DNA of 23,652 nt, taken from CAYHHI01 sp964356335. Lineage in GTDB: Bacteria > Arandabacterota > Arandabacteria > Arandabacterales > Arandabacteraceae. Positions 8,628-17,049 of the stretch are shown here, in pieces (the stretch's first letter is position 1; each line of letters starts with the position of its first letter). Location: positions 1 to 23,652 of the forward strand of contig CAYHHI010000049.1 in assembly GCA_964356335.1 (NCBI GenBank), written 5' to 3'. Both the position numbers and the translations under genes were made by a program. A model generated the notes under the pieces. The model worked only from the letters and a program-made list of their open reading frames with translations, was not told the DNA's origin and searched no databases.

Positions 8628-9297
8628 GATATCCGCTTTCCTTCATACTCCTGTAATTGCCGTCGCCCACGATGATATGGTCAACAACCTCAATACCCAG
8701 GATTCTCCCGCACTTCTCGAATCTCCTCGTTATCATTATGTCCTCACGGCTTGGGCTTACATTTCCCGTGGGATGGTTATGTACCAATATGATCGAGGTC
8801 GCGCTCTTCTCGAGAGCGGGCTTCAGGACCTCCCTCGGATGAACAATGGATGAATTGACCGTCCCCACAGACACCTTCTCGATGCTTATCACTGCATTCT
8901 TGGAATCCAGCAGAATCACCGCGAAATGCTCGCGGTCGAGGTTCCGCATGTCTTCAATCACAAGGCTCGCGGCATCATCGGGACACCTGACGATCTTGAC
9001 TTCACCCCGCCCGGCCTTGACCACCCGGCGCCCCAATTCGATTCCGGCCTTGAGTCTGCAAGCGGTCGCCTGGCCCATGCCGTTTATCCTTGCAAGCTTC
9101 TCCACACTCACGCCGGCCAGGTCCTTGACCGACCCCAGACCCGAAACGATCTCCTCCGCGACCTCCGTGGCACTCCTGCGCGCACATCCAGATCCTATGA
9201 CTATGGCAACAAGTTCCCTCACCGAAAGCACTTCGGCTCCCAGGGTCTTAAGCCTTTCCCGGGGCCTATCCTCAACAGGCATTTCGCTTATTCGCAT
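8623..9297 (-). CDS. radC: RadC family JAB/MPN-domain protein
   Basis: This 224-residue protein has an N-terminal RPRERL block (11-16), a helix-hairpin-helix-like region around 70-90 (INGMGQATACRLKAGIEL) and a C-terminal JAB/MPN domain. The metal motif HxHPx(6)SxxD is intact: H173, H175, S183 and D186. The historic link to DNA repair is doubtful; the biochemical function of the family is not established, and a metal-dependent hydrolase role is inferred from the fold. The start is ATG at 9297, preceded by GGGAGGGGA; an in-frame GTG at 9315 would lie within that ribosome-binding site. It sits directly upstream of mreB, an order also seen in Bacillus and many other bacteria. Confidence 0.93.
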   Translation of the reverse strand: MRISEMPVEDRPRERLKTLGAEVLSVRELVAIVIGSGCARRSATEVAEEIVSGLGSVKDLAGVSVEKLARINGMGQATACRLKAGIELGRRVVKAGRGEVKIVRCPDDAASLVIEDMRNLDREHFAVILLDSKNAVISIEKVSVGTVNSSIVHPREVLKPALEKSATSIILVHNHPTGNVSPSREDIMITRRFEKCGRILGIEVVDHIIVGDGNYRSMKESGYL

Positions 9298-9390
9298 GAG
9301 TGATTCCCCTCCCACCGACCCAACCTGCCCATCTCACTCATCGTAAGTGGCTTGGTCTCGCCCCCCTACGCTCACGCCCTCGGACAGCCC
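9298..9390 (-). other. purF-radC intergenic gap, no recognised element
   Basis: This 93-base GC-rich spacer is the second-longest gap in the window. I see no convincing promoter pair, no hairpin followed by a T-run and no credible small gene. Its only clear content is the purine-rich GGGAGGGGA ribosome-binding site of radC at the low-coordinate end. It separates the purine block from the cell-shape block and is the natural place to look for a processing or transcription-start site. Confidence 0.5.
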
Positions 9391-10809
9391 TCACCGCCTT
9401 CGGCCCGCCCCAGACCGATTGGCCGGCCGCTCGAGCGCGAGCTTGGTGGGCGCCTGTGTAAACACTACAGGATAGTCTCCTGTAAAGCAAGCCACACAGA
9501 AATCCCCCGGCGGAAGTCCCGTTGACTGAAGCAGGCCATCCACCGAGAGGTAACCGAGTGAATTGACACCAAGATACTGTCTTATCTCCTCGACCGTGCA
9601 ACTGGCTGCTATCAGCTCATCACGATCAGGGGTATCAATACCATAGAAACACGGGAAAGTTATCGGAGGCGAACTGATGCGCACGTGTATCTCCTTGACG
9701 CCGACTCCGCGCAGCATGTGCATCAGTTTCTTCGATGTCGTTCCCCTGACTATGGAATCATCAACAACAACAACCCGCTTACCCTTGAGCAGCTCTCTTA
9801 CCGGATTGAATTTTATTCTGACGCGGTTGTCCCTGAGTTCTCTCGTGGGATAGATGAAAGTCCTGCCGACATAATGGTTTCTTATCAGGCCCAATTCCAG
9901 GGGGATTCCCGATTCCATCGAATAACCCAGGGCGGCGGCGTTGCTAGAGTCTGGAACCGAAATGACGACGTCAGCCGAAGCAGGGTGTTCCTTGGCAAGC
10001 CGCCGGCCAAGAGCCTTGCGTGCAGCGTCAACCGAGACTCCGAATACAAGACTGTCGGGCCGCGAGAAGTATATAAGTTCAAACACGCAGTATGCCCGCC
10101 TGGTTGAGGCTGCGATCATCCTTGATGTCGTCTTTCCCCCCTGGGCGATCAGCATCTCCCCCGGTCTTACCTCCCCTTCATATACGGCGCCGACTACGTC
10201 AAGGCCACATGTCTCCGATGAGAAGAAGATGCCATCGTCGGTGCGGCCATAACACAGGGGTCTAAACCCATTGGGATCACGGATTGCAATCACCGAATCC
10301 AGCGTGAGCAAGAGCAGGCAGTATGCTCCGCGGATCGTCCCTACTGCGCTCTCGATCATGCCGGAGAGCGAATCGGTCCCGGCTCTGGCCATCAAGTGCA
10401 CAACTATCTCACTGTCCATCGTTGACTGGAAAATCGAACCTTGCCTCTCCATCTTGGATCGTAACTCCCGGGCATTGACAAGGTTGCCGTTATGGGCTAT
10501 TGCAACCGGCATCCCCCTGAGATCAACTACCAGAGGCTGGATGTTGGATGCCCTGGTCGAGCCGGTGGTGGAGTAGCGATTGTGTCCTACCGCCAGATGT
10601 CCTCTGATCTCGGCAAGCGTGGTATCCTCGAAACACTCGACGACCAAGCCCAGCGCCTTATGTCCGTGAAAACGAGTTCCGTCAGAGGCAACTATGCCCG
10701 AGCTCTCCTGCCCGCGATGCTGGAGGGCATATAGGCCGAGATAGACAAGCCTTGAGGCATTCGGGCATCCCTCCACACCGAAGAGACCGCAATTGTGTTT
10801 AAGCTCCAT
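9391..10809 (-). CDS. purF: Amidophosphoribosyltransferase, [4Fe-4S] type
   Basis: PurF catalyses the first committed purine step: PRPP plus glutamine to 5-phosphoribosylamine. The 472-residue protein begins with a six-residue propeptide (MELKHN) that is expected to be cleaved to expose the nucleophile Cys7. The glutaminase domain includes HRGQESSGI (31-39) and HNRYSTTG (76-83). The phosphoribosyltransferase loop VVVVDDSIVRGTT is at about 346-358. Four cysteines at 241, 387, 438 and 441 match the iron-sulfur ligands of Bacillus-type PurF (CVFELIYF, PCFYG, CVAC), unlike E. coli PurF. The ATG follows the stop of the double PurS gene with no gap. The C-terminus is a short basic tail (RSGAGRRR). 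A 93-base gap separates its stop from radC. Confidence 0.97.
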   Translation of the reverse strand: MELKHNCGLFGVEGCPNASRLVYLGLYALQHRGQESSGIVASDGTRFHGHKALGLVVECFEDTTLAEIRGHLAVGHNRYSTTGSTRASNIQPLVVDLRGMPVAIAHNGNLVNARELRSKMERQGSIFQSTMDSEIVVHLMARAGTDSLSGMIESAVGTIRGAYCLLLLTLDSVIAIRDPNGFRPLCYGRTDDGIFFSSETCGLDVVGAVYEGEVRPGEMLIAQGGKTTSRMIAASTRRAYCVFELIYFSRPDSLVFGVSVDAARKALGRRLAKEHPASADVVISVPDSSNAAALGYSMESGIPLELGLIRNHYVGRTFIYPTRELRDNRVRIKFNPVRELLKGKRVVVVDDSIVRGTTSKKLMHMLRGVGVKEIHVRISSPPITFPCFYGIDTPDRDELIAASCTVEEIRQYLGVNSLGYLSVDGLLQSTGLPPGDFCVACFTGDYPVVFTQAPTKLALERPANRSGAGRRR

Positions 10810-11385
10810 CTATGCCCGAACCTCGTTCTGAGACGCATACTCATCTGCCGCAAAGATCTCCGCATCCTGGAAGTGCGGGTTTGAAAGGAGCCCCTTGCGC
10901 CATGACCTCGAGACCGCGACATCCCGTGCGATTGCTCTTGCCCGAGGCTCCCCGTCCCACATCTCGAGCACCCAGACCGAGGAGAAATGGACGTCGGCGA
11001 TCTCGGCGATACCAAGCCGGCTCTTCAAGACTCCGGCCAGTGATTTCCCGGCCAAGTCTTCCTTGTCAGTTACCCTCACGGCAAACGCGGTCACAGCTTC
11101 CTTCTGTCTCTTCCACAGATTCTCTGGAAGGCCCTTCTGCCTAGGATCACTTACGGTCCATATGTCCCTGTTGGGATTTGCGAGCAGCGCCGTTTCCTGC
11201 ATCAGCCGCTGGGTGATCTCAAGCACACCCTCTCGGCTCTCCATTTCAAAATCAAGCCTCCAGGATTTCATCCTCGTCACAGCCATGATCTCTTCGAAGC
11301 CGACCTTGCGCCTGAGCGTGTCAAGCACAGTGAAACCCCAGGGATCCGCCGCAGCAAGCCGCACCAGGACTTCGATCGTTATCAC
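10810..11385 (-). CDS. purS: Tandem double-domain PurS, FGAM synthetase subunit
   Basis: PurS bridges PurQ and PurL in the split formylglycinamidine ribonucleotide synthetase. Usual PurS has about 80 residues; this protein has 191 and two PurS-like units. Unit 1 (about 1-78) reads EVLVRL, then DPWG, LDTLRRKVGFEEI, and ends LLAN at 67-70. Unit 2 (about 96-182) reads FAVRVTD, SLAGVLKSRLGIAEIADV, and ends LLSN at 166-169. Both follow the PurS pattern: beta-strand, helix ending in a Gly-containing turn, beta-strand, long helix, LLaNP, last strand. A basic linker (79-95) joins them. The start is GTG at 11385, overlapping the purQ stop as GTGA; an upstream in-frame start would lie inside purQ. The order purL-purQ-purS-purF fixes the pathway. 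The family call is by motif pattern and context; the two units are clearly diverged from each other. Confidence 0.82.
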   Translation of the reverse strand: MITIEVLVRLAAADPWGFTVLDTLRRKVGFEEIMAVTRMKSWRLDFEMESREGVLEITQRLMQETALLANPNRDIWTVSDPRQKGLPENLWKRQKEAVTAFAVRVTDKEDLAGKSLAGVLKSRLGIAEIADVHFSSVWVLEMWDGEPRARAIARDVAVSRSWRKGLLSNPHFQDAEIFAADEYASQNEVRA

Positions 11386-12209
11386 AGGTGAGCCTCTATG
11401 TAAGCCTTCATCGAATGGAAAACCCTGGCACACGGTCCGTCTTCTTCAAGCATGCGCCACCGCCCCCTGCCGGTCACCTTACGTCTGGACCAGTCACAGT
11501 CGAGTTCATCGGGAATCTGTCTCAACCACGTTCCTCGCTCAGGATGAGGCATCATGGCAACCACATTTCCCCGTGGGTTGGAGATCGCCGCTGCGAGCCG
11601 GGAAGATCCGTTCGGATCATCGGGAAAACCCCGCGCGGTCTCGCCATCGCTCCTGCAATACTTGAGTACGATCTGACCTTCCCGATCAAGTCTGTCGAAA
11701 AGCCCGGCGTCAGAAGACGTGAACCGTCCCTGGGAGTGCGCGATGGGTATGGGCAACACCTCGTCGGGTTCCAGGCAACACGTGATCACACTTTTGCGGG
11801 CGGCCGATGTCACCTTCACAAAGATCCAGTTGGCATAATAGCCATCTCTGCCCATACCCTTGTTGGGGGCAAGCGCAAGATCAATTGCGCCGGACTCGAG
11901 GCCCGGCACGAGGCCCGCTTCCACGAGCACCTGGGCACCATTACAGATGCCGATGACGGGCTTGCCGATTTCTGCCTGGCTCCTGACGACCGCAACCACA
12001 TCGTCGGCGGCGGCTATTGCGCCGGCCCGCACCCGGTCTTCATAGGAGAAGCCTCCCGGAAGGATGAAGCCATCAAAGTCCTCAAGCCTTGATGGCGGCT
12101 CGTTCCATCTCACTATGGTCGCATCCATGCCGGACTTCTCAAGTGCCCGCTGAGTTTCATACTCGCAGTTGACGCCCGGAAACTGAATTATCGAAATGTG
12201 AGATTTCAT
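11382..12209 (-). CDS. purQ: FGAM synthetase glutaminase subunit PurQ (long form)
   Basis: PurQ is the class I glutamine amidotransferase subunit that supplies ammonia to PurL for making formylglycinamidine ribonucleotide. The catalytic triad is visible: Cys89 in GICNGAQ, and His222 and Glu224 in PHPER. The block FSYEDRVRAGAIAA (54-67) and the N-terminal FPGVNCE (10-16) are PurQ-specific. At 275 residues it is about 45 longer than Bacillus PurQ (227). Much of the extra length follows PHPER, where a Trp/Arg-rich stretch (about 226-260) precedes the usual C-terminal helix. It starts nine bases after purL and overlaps the PurS gene by four bases. Confidence 0.96.
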   Translation of the reverse strand: MKSHISIIQFPGVNCEYETQRALEKSGMDATIVRWNEPPSRLEDFDGFILPGGFSYEDRVRAGAIAAADDVVAVVRSQAEIGKPVIGICNGAQVLVEAGLVPGLESGAIDLALAPNKGMGRDGYYANWIFVKVTSAARKSVITCCLEPDEVLPIPIAHSQGRFTSSDAGLFDRLDREGQIVLKYCRSDGETARGFPDDPNGSSRLAAAISNPRGNVVAMMPHPERGTWLRQIPDELDCDWSRRKVTGRGRWRMLEEDGPCARVFHSMKAYIEAHL

Positions 12210-12218
12210 CTTGCGGCC

Positions 12219-14552
12219 TCACCTCGTTGCCTTCTCAAGGGACTCGAAAATCACTCTGCGCATTTCATCACCACCCAACTTCAGGATAATCTTTCCACCC
12301 TTCCTCAGGGCGAGCGTATGCTCGCGAGTGGTGCGACCTATCCTCCACGCCCTCACCTTGAGCCTGTCACAGATGGCGAGTATGTCGCGGCTACCATGAG
12401 GGGCTGCCTCCACCACGAACCCGCCGCTTTCCGAGAAGAGTATCTCATCAAGTCCAAGCGCTTGCTCGAGGTCGAGGCTTACCTCCGCCCCGACCTTGCC
12501 CATGCCCCATCCACCCGTCACCATCTCGGCAAGCGCGGTGAGAAGCCCTCCTTCCGAGATGTCGTGACATGCCAGGGCCAACCCCCTCCCAATGGTTTCC
12601 GTCACCGCATGGATAGCCCGTGTCTCCTCGTCAAGATCAACCGCAGGCAAGGCACCGGTACCGTCAATACCCATGCTTGCATACAGAGCGGAACCCCCCA
12701 GCCCAGGCTTTCGCTCGCCTATAAGGATGATGTCACTTCCGACCTGTTTGAGGCATATGCTTACCGCGGCAGCGTAATCGTCGAGCATCCCGTAACATGC
12801 GATTATGGGAGAAGGCGGAATGGCCGCTCCGGACCGGGATTCGTTATAGAAGCTGACATTGCCCGATGTGATAGGGATCGGCTCGCCGGTGTCATATGCC
12901 CTGAGGCCTCGTGCAGCATCCCCGATCCCTCTTACCGTATCCACGAAATCCTGAAAGACATAGGCATCTTCAGGATTCCCGAAATTCAGGCAGTCAGTCA
13001 AGGTGACGGGAACGGCGCCGACCGCAGCCACATTGCGCACGCTCTCGCATACGGCATGAACCGCACCAAGATAAGCATTGATTCTTGAATACCTGGGATT
13101 GCCGTCCACGGCGGTGGCAATCCCGAGGCTCGTGCCAGCAACGCACACCACGCCAGCATCGGCCTCACCGGGCTTCAGAACCGAGAGCCCTTTGACCTCA
13201 CTGTCGTAATGTCTATACACATAGTGCTTTGACGAGTTCGACAGAAGCGAAAGCACGGAGAGCGAGACCCTCTTGAGATCGCCGATCTCCGGCTTCGCCA
13301 GGCGGCATGGCGCGCTCGGCCTGGGGCGCATCTGTCTCTCGTAAGATATTCCTTGGGTCACAACCTCAACCGGGAGGTCCACCACCACCTCGCCACGGTG
13401 GCGCATCACGATTCGCGCATCTTCGATCACCCGCCCAACAACCGAGGCGCGTGCTCCTCTATATATGTGGGGAAGTTCATAGTCCTCATTGAATATGGCC
13501 AGAACCTTATCTGCGAGCCTCGACGGCACGGCCAGACAATATCTCTCCTGGGTTTCAGAACAGGCGATGGCATAAGCGTCCATGGTCTGGGAAGCGACAT
13601 GAACCTTATCAAGGTTCATATCTGCGCCGAAGCCGCCGGAGGCAACCACTTCACTGACGGCGCACGCAATGCCGCCGGCACCGAGGTCCTTATAGCCTAT
13701 CGGGGCACCCGCATCCCTCAAACAACAAAGCACTGACTTCGTCGCTTCAGTGAGAACCCGCTTCAAAAACGGATCATGAAGCTGAACTGCGCTGATACTC
13801 GATTCGCCTCCGATGTCAAGAATTCTGGATGCGAGGGTTGCCCCACCCAGACCGCTCATATCGGTGGGTTTACCGACTATGATGATGTCGTAGGGTTCGC
13901 GCGCCGCCTCGCTGGGAACCCGGCTTCTTATTATTTCTTCTTCCTTTGCCACACCAACTGCAATCACATTGACAAGGCAGTTCTCGTCATAGCCTTGGTC
14001 GAAGAAAACGTCGCCACCCACATTGGGCACTCCGAGAGCATTGGAGTATTCCCAGATGCCTCTCACCACGCCCTCGAAGATTTCCTTCACACTCTCAGCA
14101 TGCTTTCCCGAAGGGTCGCCGAAACGCAGCGCATCCATCACTCCGACCACATCCGCGCCCATACAATAGACATCTCTTACAATGCCGCCGATGCCGGTTG
14201 CCGCACCTTCGACAGGGAGAATCTGCGAAGGATGATTGTGGCTTTCGTGGGCAACGACCAAGACATAGGATGTCCCGCCCACCTCCTTGAGCCTCACAAC
14301 ACCCGCATCTTCACCCGGACCTATGACCACTCGGCTTCCCTCGGTGGGCAGGTACTTCTTGAGCACGTGCCTGCTGCTCTTGTAGGAGCAGTGCTCACTC
14401 CACATGATATCGAAGATATAGAGCTCGGCCAGGGTGGGGTCACGCCCGACCAAGGTCTTGATGCGATGTGCCTCAGCCGCAGACAAGTGCACACCGGCAG
14501 TCTTGAGCCGGTCCTCTATCTCAGCTACGCTTCCTTCGATTCTTACGACCAA
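12219..14552 (-). CDS. purL: FGAM synthetase subunit PurL (small form)
   Basis: PurL is the ATP-dependent synthetase subunit that converts FGAR to FGAM using ammonia delivered by PurQ. At 777 residues it is the small form that needs separate PurS and PurQ. Conserved blocks are MWSEHCSYKSSR (50-61), the ATP-binding GPGEDAGVV (78-86) and AHESHNHPSQILPVEGAATG (101-120), followed by IGGIVRDV. A second half repeats the fold, with DCLNFGNPE and CHDISEGGL motifs. The start is TTG at 14552, inside the end of purB (32-base overlap), with only a weak GGGGCGAG before it; no ATG is available nearby, so the N-terminus is the least certain part. Confidence 0.96.
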   Translation of the reverse strand: MVVRIEGSVAEIEDRLKTAGVHLSAAEAHRIKTLVGRDPTLAELYIFDIMWSEHCSYKSSRHVLKKYLPTEGSRVVIGPGEDAGVVRLKEVGGTSYVLVVAHESHNHPSQILPVEGAATGIGGIVRDVYCMGADVVGVMDALRFGDPSGKHAESVKEIFEGVVRGIWEYSNALGVPNVGGDVFFDQGYDENCLVNVIAVGVAKEEEIIRSRVPSEAAREPYDIIIVGKPTDMSGLGGATLASRILDIGGESSISAVQLHDPFLKRVLTEATKSVLCCLRDAGAPIGYKDLGAGGIACAVSEVVASGGFGADMNLDKVHVASQTMDAYAIACSETQERYCLAVPSRLADKVLAIFNEDYELPHIYRGARASVVGRVIEDARIVMRHRGEVVVDLPVEVVTQGISYERQMRPRPSAPCRLAKPEIGDLKRVSLSVLSLLSNSSKHYVYRHYDSEVKGLSVLKPGEADAGVVCVAGTSLGIATAVDGNPRYSRINAYLGAVHAVCESVRNVAAVGAVPVTLTDCLNFGNPEDAYVFQDFVDTVRGIGDAARGLRAYDTGEPIPITSGNVSFYNESRSGAAIPPSPIIACYGMLDDYAAAVSICLKQVGSDIILIGERKPGLGGSALYASMGIDGTGALPAVDLDEETRAIHAVTETIGRGLALACHDISEGGLLTALAEMVTGGWGMGKVGAEVSLDLEQALGLDEILFSESGGFVVEAAPHGSRDILAICDRLKVRAWRIGRTTREHTLALRKGGKIILKLGGDEMRRVIFESLEKATR

Positions 14553-15858
14553 CGCTCGCCCCCGACAGAATCCCTATGTCCCTGAGAACCTGTTCGGTGT
14601 ATCTTCCGTAAAAACGAGGATCAAAGATCTCCTGTATCTTCGGTTTTCGCAGGAGACTTAAGATCTCGCTGTCCTTGCTTGCGACTTCCCTCAAGTGCCG
14701 ATCGTGAGCCTCGGCCTCTGCCGAAAGGCCCTGGACCTTCTCGTAGGCGCGCGTCCTTTCCCACCCACCTTCCATGAGAGCCAGCATAAGCCTCTGCGAA
14801 TAGACGCGGCCCTTGGTGAGCTCGAGGTTCTGGCTCATCCGCTGGGCGTCAATCCGAAGCCCTTCGAGAACACATCGCAACTTTCGCGCCATGTAGTGAA
14901 CCACAATCGTCGAATCCGGCATTATCACTCTTTCGACCGAGGAATGGCTGATGTCGCGTTCATGCCAGAGCGCAACATTTTCGTAAGCGGCGAAGGCATT
15001 GCATCTGACAAGCCTCGCAAGGCCGCATATACGCTCGAGCGTGACAGGGTTACGCTTGTGCGGCATGGATGAGGATCCCTTCTGCCCGCGCTCAAAGGGC
15101 TCCTCCATCTCGGCGATCTCAGTCCTCTGAAGATTCCTGAGCTCAAGCCCGATCCGCTCCATCGAGCTCGCCGCGATGGCAAGGCTCGACATGAAATCCG
15201 CGTGCCTGTCTCGCTGGACGACCTGGGTTGCCGGGCGTTCGGGCCTGAGGCCGAGTGAGCGAAGTGTGATCTCCTCGATTCGGGGTGAAAGATGGGAATA
15301 GTTGCCGACTGCGCCGGACACCTTTCCTACCTGGACTTCAAGGCCGGCTCGCTCTATGCGCGCGATGGCCCTGCCGAGATCGTTGTACCAGACAGCAAAC
15401 TTGAGTCCAAGGGTAGTGGGCTCTGCATGCATTCCGTGGGTTCTGCCTGCAATCAGCGTATCCCTGTGGTCCCTTGCGAGCCTGGCGACAACCTGCCTGA
15501 GCTGCTTGAGTTCCTCGAGCACCAGGTTGGTGGCATCGCGGAGGAGGATGGCAAGCGACGTGTCCACCACATCGGACGAAGTAACTCCCATGTGAAAATA
15601 TCTGCTCGCAGATCCGAGACTCTCGCCGACCGATTCGACAAAAGCGAGAACATCGTGCTTGATCACTTCCTCGATCTCGGCAACCCGCCCGGTATCATAG
15701 CATGCCCTCTTCCTTATCCTCATGGCAGCGTCCCTGGGCACCTTGCCTTCCCCAGCGAGCGCATCGACGATCGCCAGCTCCACCTTCAGCCAGGTGCGGA
15801 GTTTGGTGTCCTCGCTCCAGACCGCTTTCATCTCGGGAAGCGTGTATCTGTCTATCAA
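14521..15858 (-). CDS. purB: Adenylosuccinate lyase
   Basis: PurB acts twice in purine synthesis, cleaving SAICAR to AICAR plus fumarate and adenylosuccinate to AMP plus fumarate. The 445-residue protein has the fumarase/aspartase superfamily signature GSSSMPHKRNP at 261-271, which holds the flexible catalytic serine loop. The RTHGMHAEP block around 139-147 contains an active-site His (141), and MGVTSSDVVDT is at 90-100. Length agrees with the short bacterial family (about 430). The start is TTG at 15858, with GAGGAG about six bases upstream, ten bases after the htrA stop. The basic C-terminal tail (GRKNRRKRS) is encoded in the region shared with the purL start. Confidence 0.97.
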   Translation of the reverse strand: MIDRYTLPEMKAVWSEDTKLRTWLKVELAIVDALAGEGKVPRDAAMRIRKRACYDTGRVAEIEEVIKHDVLAFVESVGESLGSASRYFHMGVTSSDVVDTSLAILLRDATNLVLEELKQLRQVVARLARDHRDTLIAGRTHGMHAEPTTLGLKFAVWYNDLGRAIARIERAGLEVQVGKVSGAVGNYSHLSPRIEEITLRSLGLRPERPATQVVQRDRHADFMSSLAIAASSMERIGLELRNLQRTEIAEMEEPFERGQKGSSSMPHKRNPVTLERICGLARLVRCNAFAAYENVALWHERDISHSSVERVIMPDSTIVVHYMARKLRCVLEGLRIDAQRMSQNLELTKGRVYSQRLMLALMEGGWERTRAYEKVQGLSAEAEAHDRHLREVASKDSEILSLLRKPKIQEIFDPRFYGRYTEQVLRDIGILSGASVGRKNRRKRS

Positions 15859-15868
15859 GCCTTGCTCC

Positions 15869-17041
15869 TCACTTGGCGGGAGCTTCTTCCACGTCGACGC
15901 TGACGTTCTTCTCTCTGCCTTGCCTCACGATGCCGAATTCGAGCCGGTCTCCGACCTCCGCCCCAAAGATGGCTTTCTTAGCCGACTCGATGTTCCTGAT
16001 GGGCTCCTTGTTGACCTGAGTGATCACATCTGCCCGCTTTATGCCGGCCTTGTCGGCAGGACTGTCTTTGTCAACCTGGGTCACGATCACACCCCGGGTA
16101 TTCTCAAGTCCCAGCGAACGCGCAATCAGCGGATTGATCTCCTGAACCAGGAACCCGATCCATATCTGCCTGATGTGGCCATACTTCGCGACCTCTTCCA
16201 CTATATGCTTCACGCGGTTCACGGGTATGGCAAAACCCATTCCGAGCGAGCCGCCGCTCCTCGATGCTATCAAGGCGTTTATCCCTATCACCTCGCCCAG
16301 CGAGTTCACCAGAGGCCCGCCGCTATTGCCCGGGTTGATCGCTGCATCGGTCTGGATCATGTCTTTGTAGACGCCCAGCACCCCTTCGTCGGTCTTTATC
16401 GATCTGTGGAGCGCGCTTATCACTCCGACCGTCACCGAAGGATGGGGATCCTCCAGGAGGAAGCCGAAAGGATTCCCGATAGCAATCGCCCATTCGCCGA
16501 TGATGATGCCGTCGGAGTCTCCGAGCTTTGCGGTAGGGAGATCTTTCCCCTCGATCCGGACCAGCGCGAGATCATACTCAGGCTCACTGGCCAGTACGGT
16601 GCCGCTCATTTCGCGCCCGTCAGTGAGGGTCACCTTGATCTCGGTCGCGTCTCTTACCACGTGCTCGTTAGTGACGACAAGCCCGGCTTCACTTATGATC
16701 ACACCTGAACCAAGGCTCGGCACCTGTTCGACGTATTCGCGCTCGCCAAAGAAATTCCGGAAGAACTGATCAAAGTGCTGGTCGCGGAAAGGAACATAGG
16801 GCGAAGTCCTCACCACCCTTGTCTGCATCACACTGACCGAGACAACTGCAGGACCAACCTCTTCGGCTGCCCGCACAATCGCAGTCTTTCGCGAAGCAGC
16901 TATCTCATCGCCTGGCGCGTTCTCCTGGCGGACCTCGGCGCGGGGCTTTCCCTCGCCAGACCTAAGGTCCGGCAGATACGTCACGAGCGCTATGCCAAGG
17001 CCTACGAGAGCCGCAACCGCAATGGCCGCTACTATCCTCAT
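15869..17041 (-). CDS. HtrA/Deg-family serine protease with one PDZ domain
   Basis: This 390-residue protein has an N-terminal hydrophobic segment (about 3-22) that serves as a signal anchor or uncleaved signal. It is followed by a charged linker (27-52) and a trypsin-like domain with catalytic triad His127 (TNEHVV), Asp157 (YDLALV) and Ser240 (GNSGGPL). One PDZ domain spans about 295-385. The architecture is that of DegS-type or membrane-anchored HtrA proteases, which degrade or sense misfolded envelope proteins; DegP and DegQ carry two PDZ domains. Whether it is a general protease or a DegS-like sensor cannot be told, and no sigma-E or anti-sigma gene is nearby. AGGTGTACC precedes the ATG. 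It is the only gene between the transaldolase and purB. Confidence 0.94.
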   Translation of the reverse strand: MRIVAAIAVAALVGLGIALVTYLPDLRSGEGKPRAEVRQENAPGDEIAASRKTAIVRAAEEVGPAVVSVSVMQTRVVRTSPYVPFRDQHFDQFFRNFFGEREYVEQVPSLGSGVIISEAGLVVTNEHVVRDATEIKVTLTDGREMSGTVLASEPEYDLALVRIEGKDLPTAKLGDSDGIIIGEWAIAIGNPFGFLLEDPHPSVTVGVISALHRSIKTDEGVLGVYKDMIQTDAAINPGNSGGPLVNSLGEVIGINALIASRSGGSLGMGFAIPVNRVKHIVEEVAKYGHIRQIWIGFLVQEINPLIARSLGLENTRGVIVTQVDKDSPADKAGIKRADVITQVNKEPIRNIESAKKAIFGAEVGDRLEFGIVRQGREKNVSVDVEEAPAK

Positions 17042-17049
17042 GGTACACC

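Noticed and set aside
12198..13088. Long plus-strand open frame (296 codons) opposite purL
   Set aside because: It is antisense to conserved PurL sequence, with no domain and no credible ribosome-binding site; a codon-bias shadow.
15722..16708. Long plus-strand open frame (328 codons) opposite htrA and the purB start
   Set aside because: It spans two well-supported minus-strand genes and has no recognisable features.
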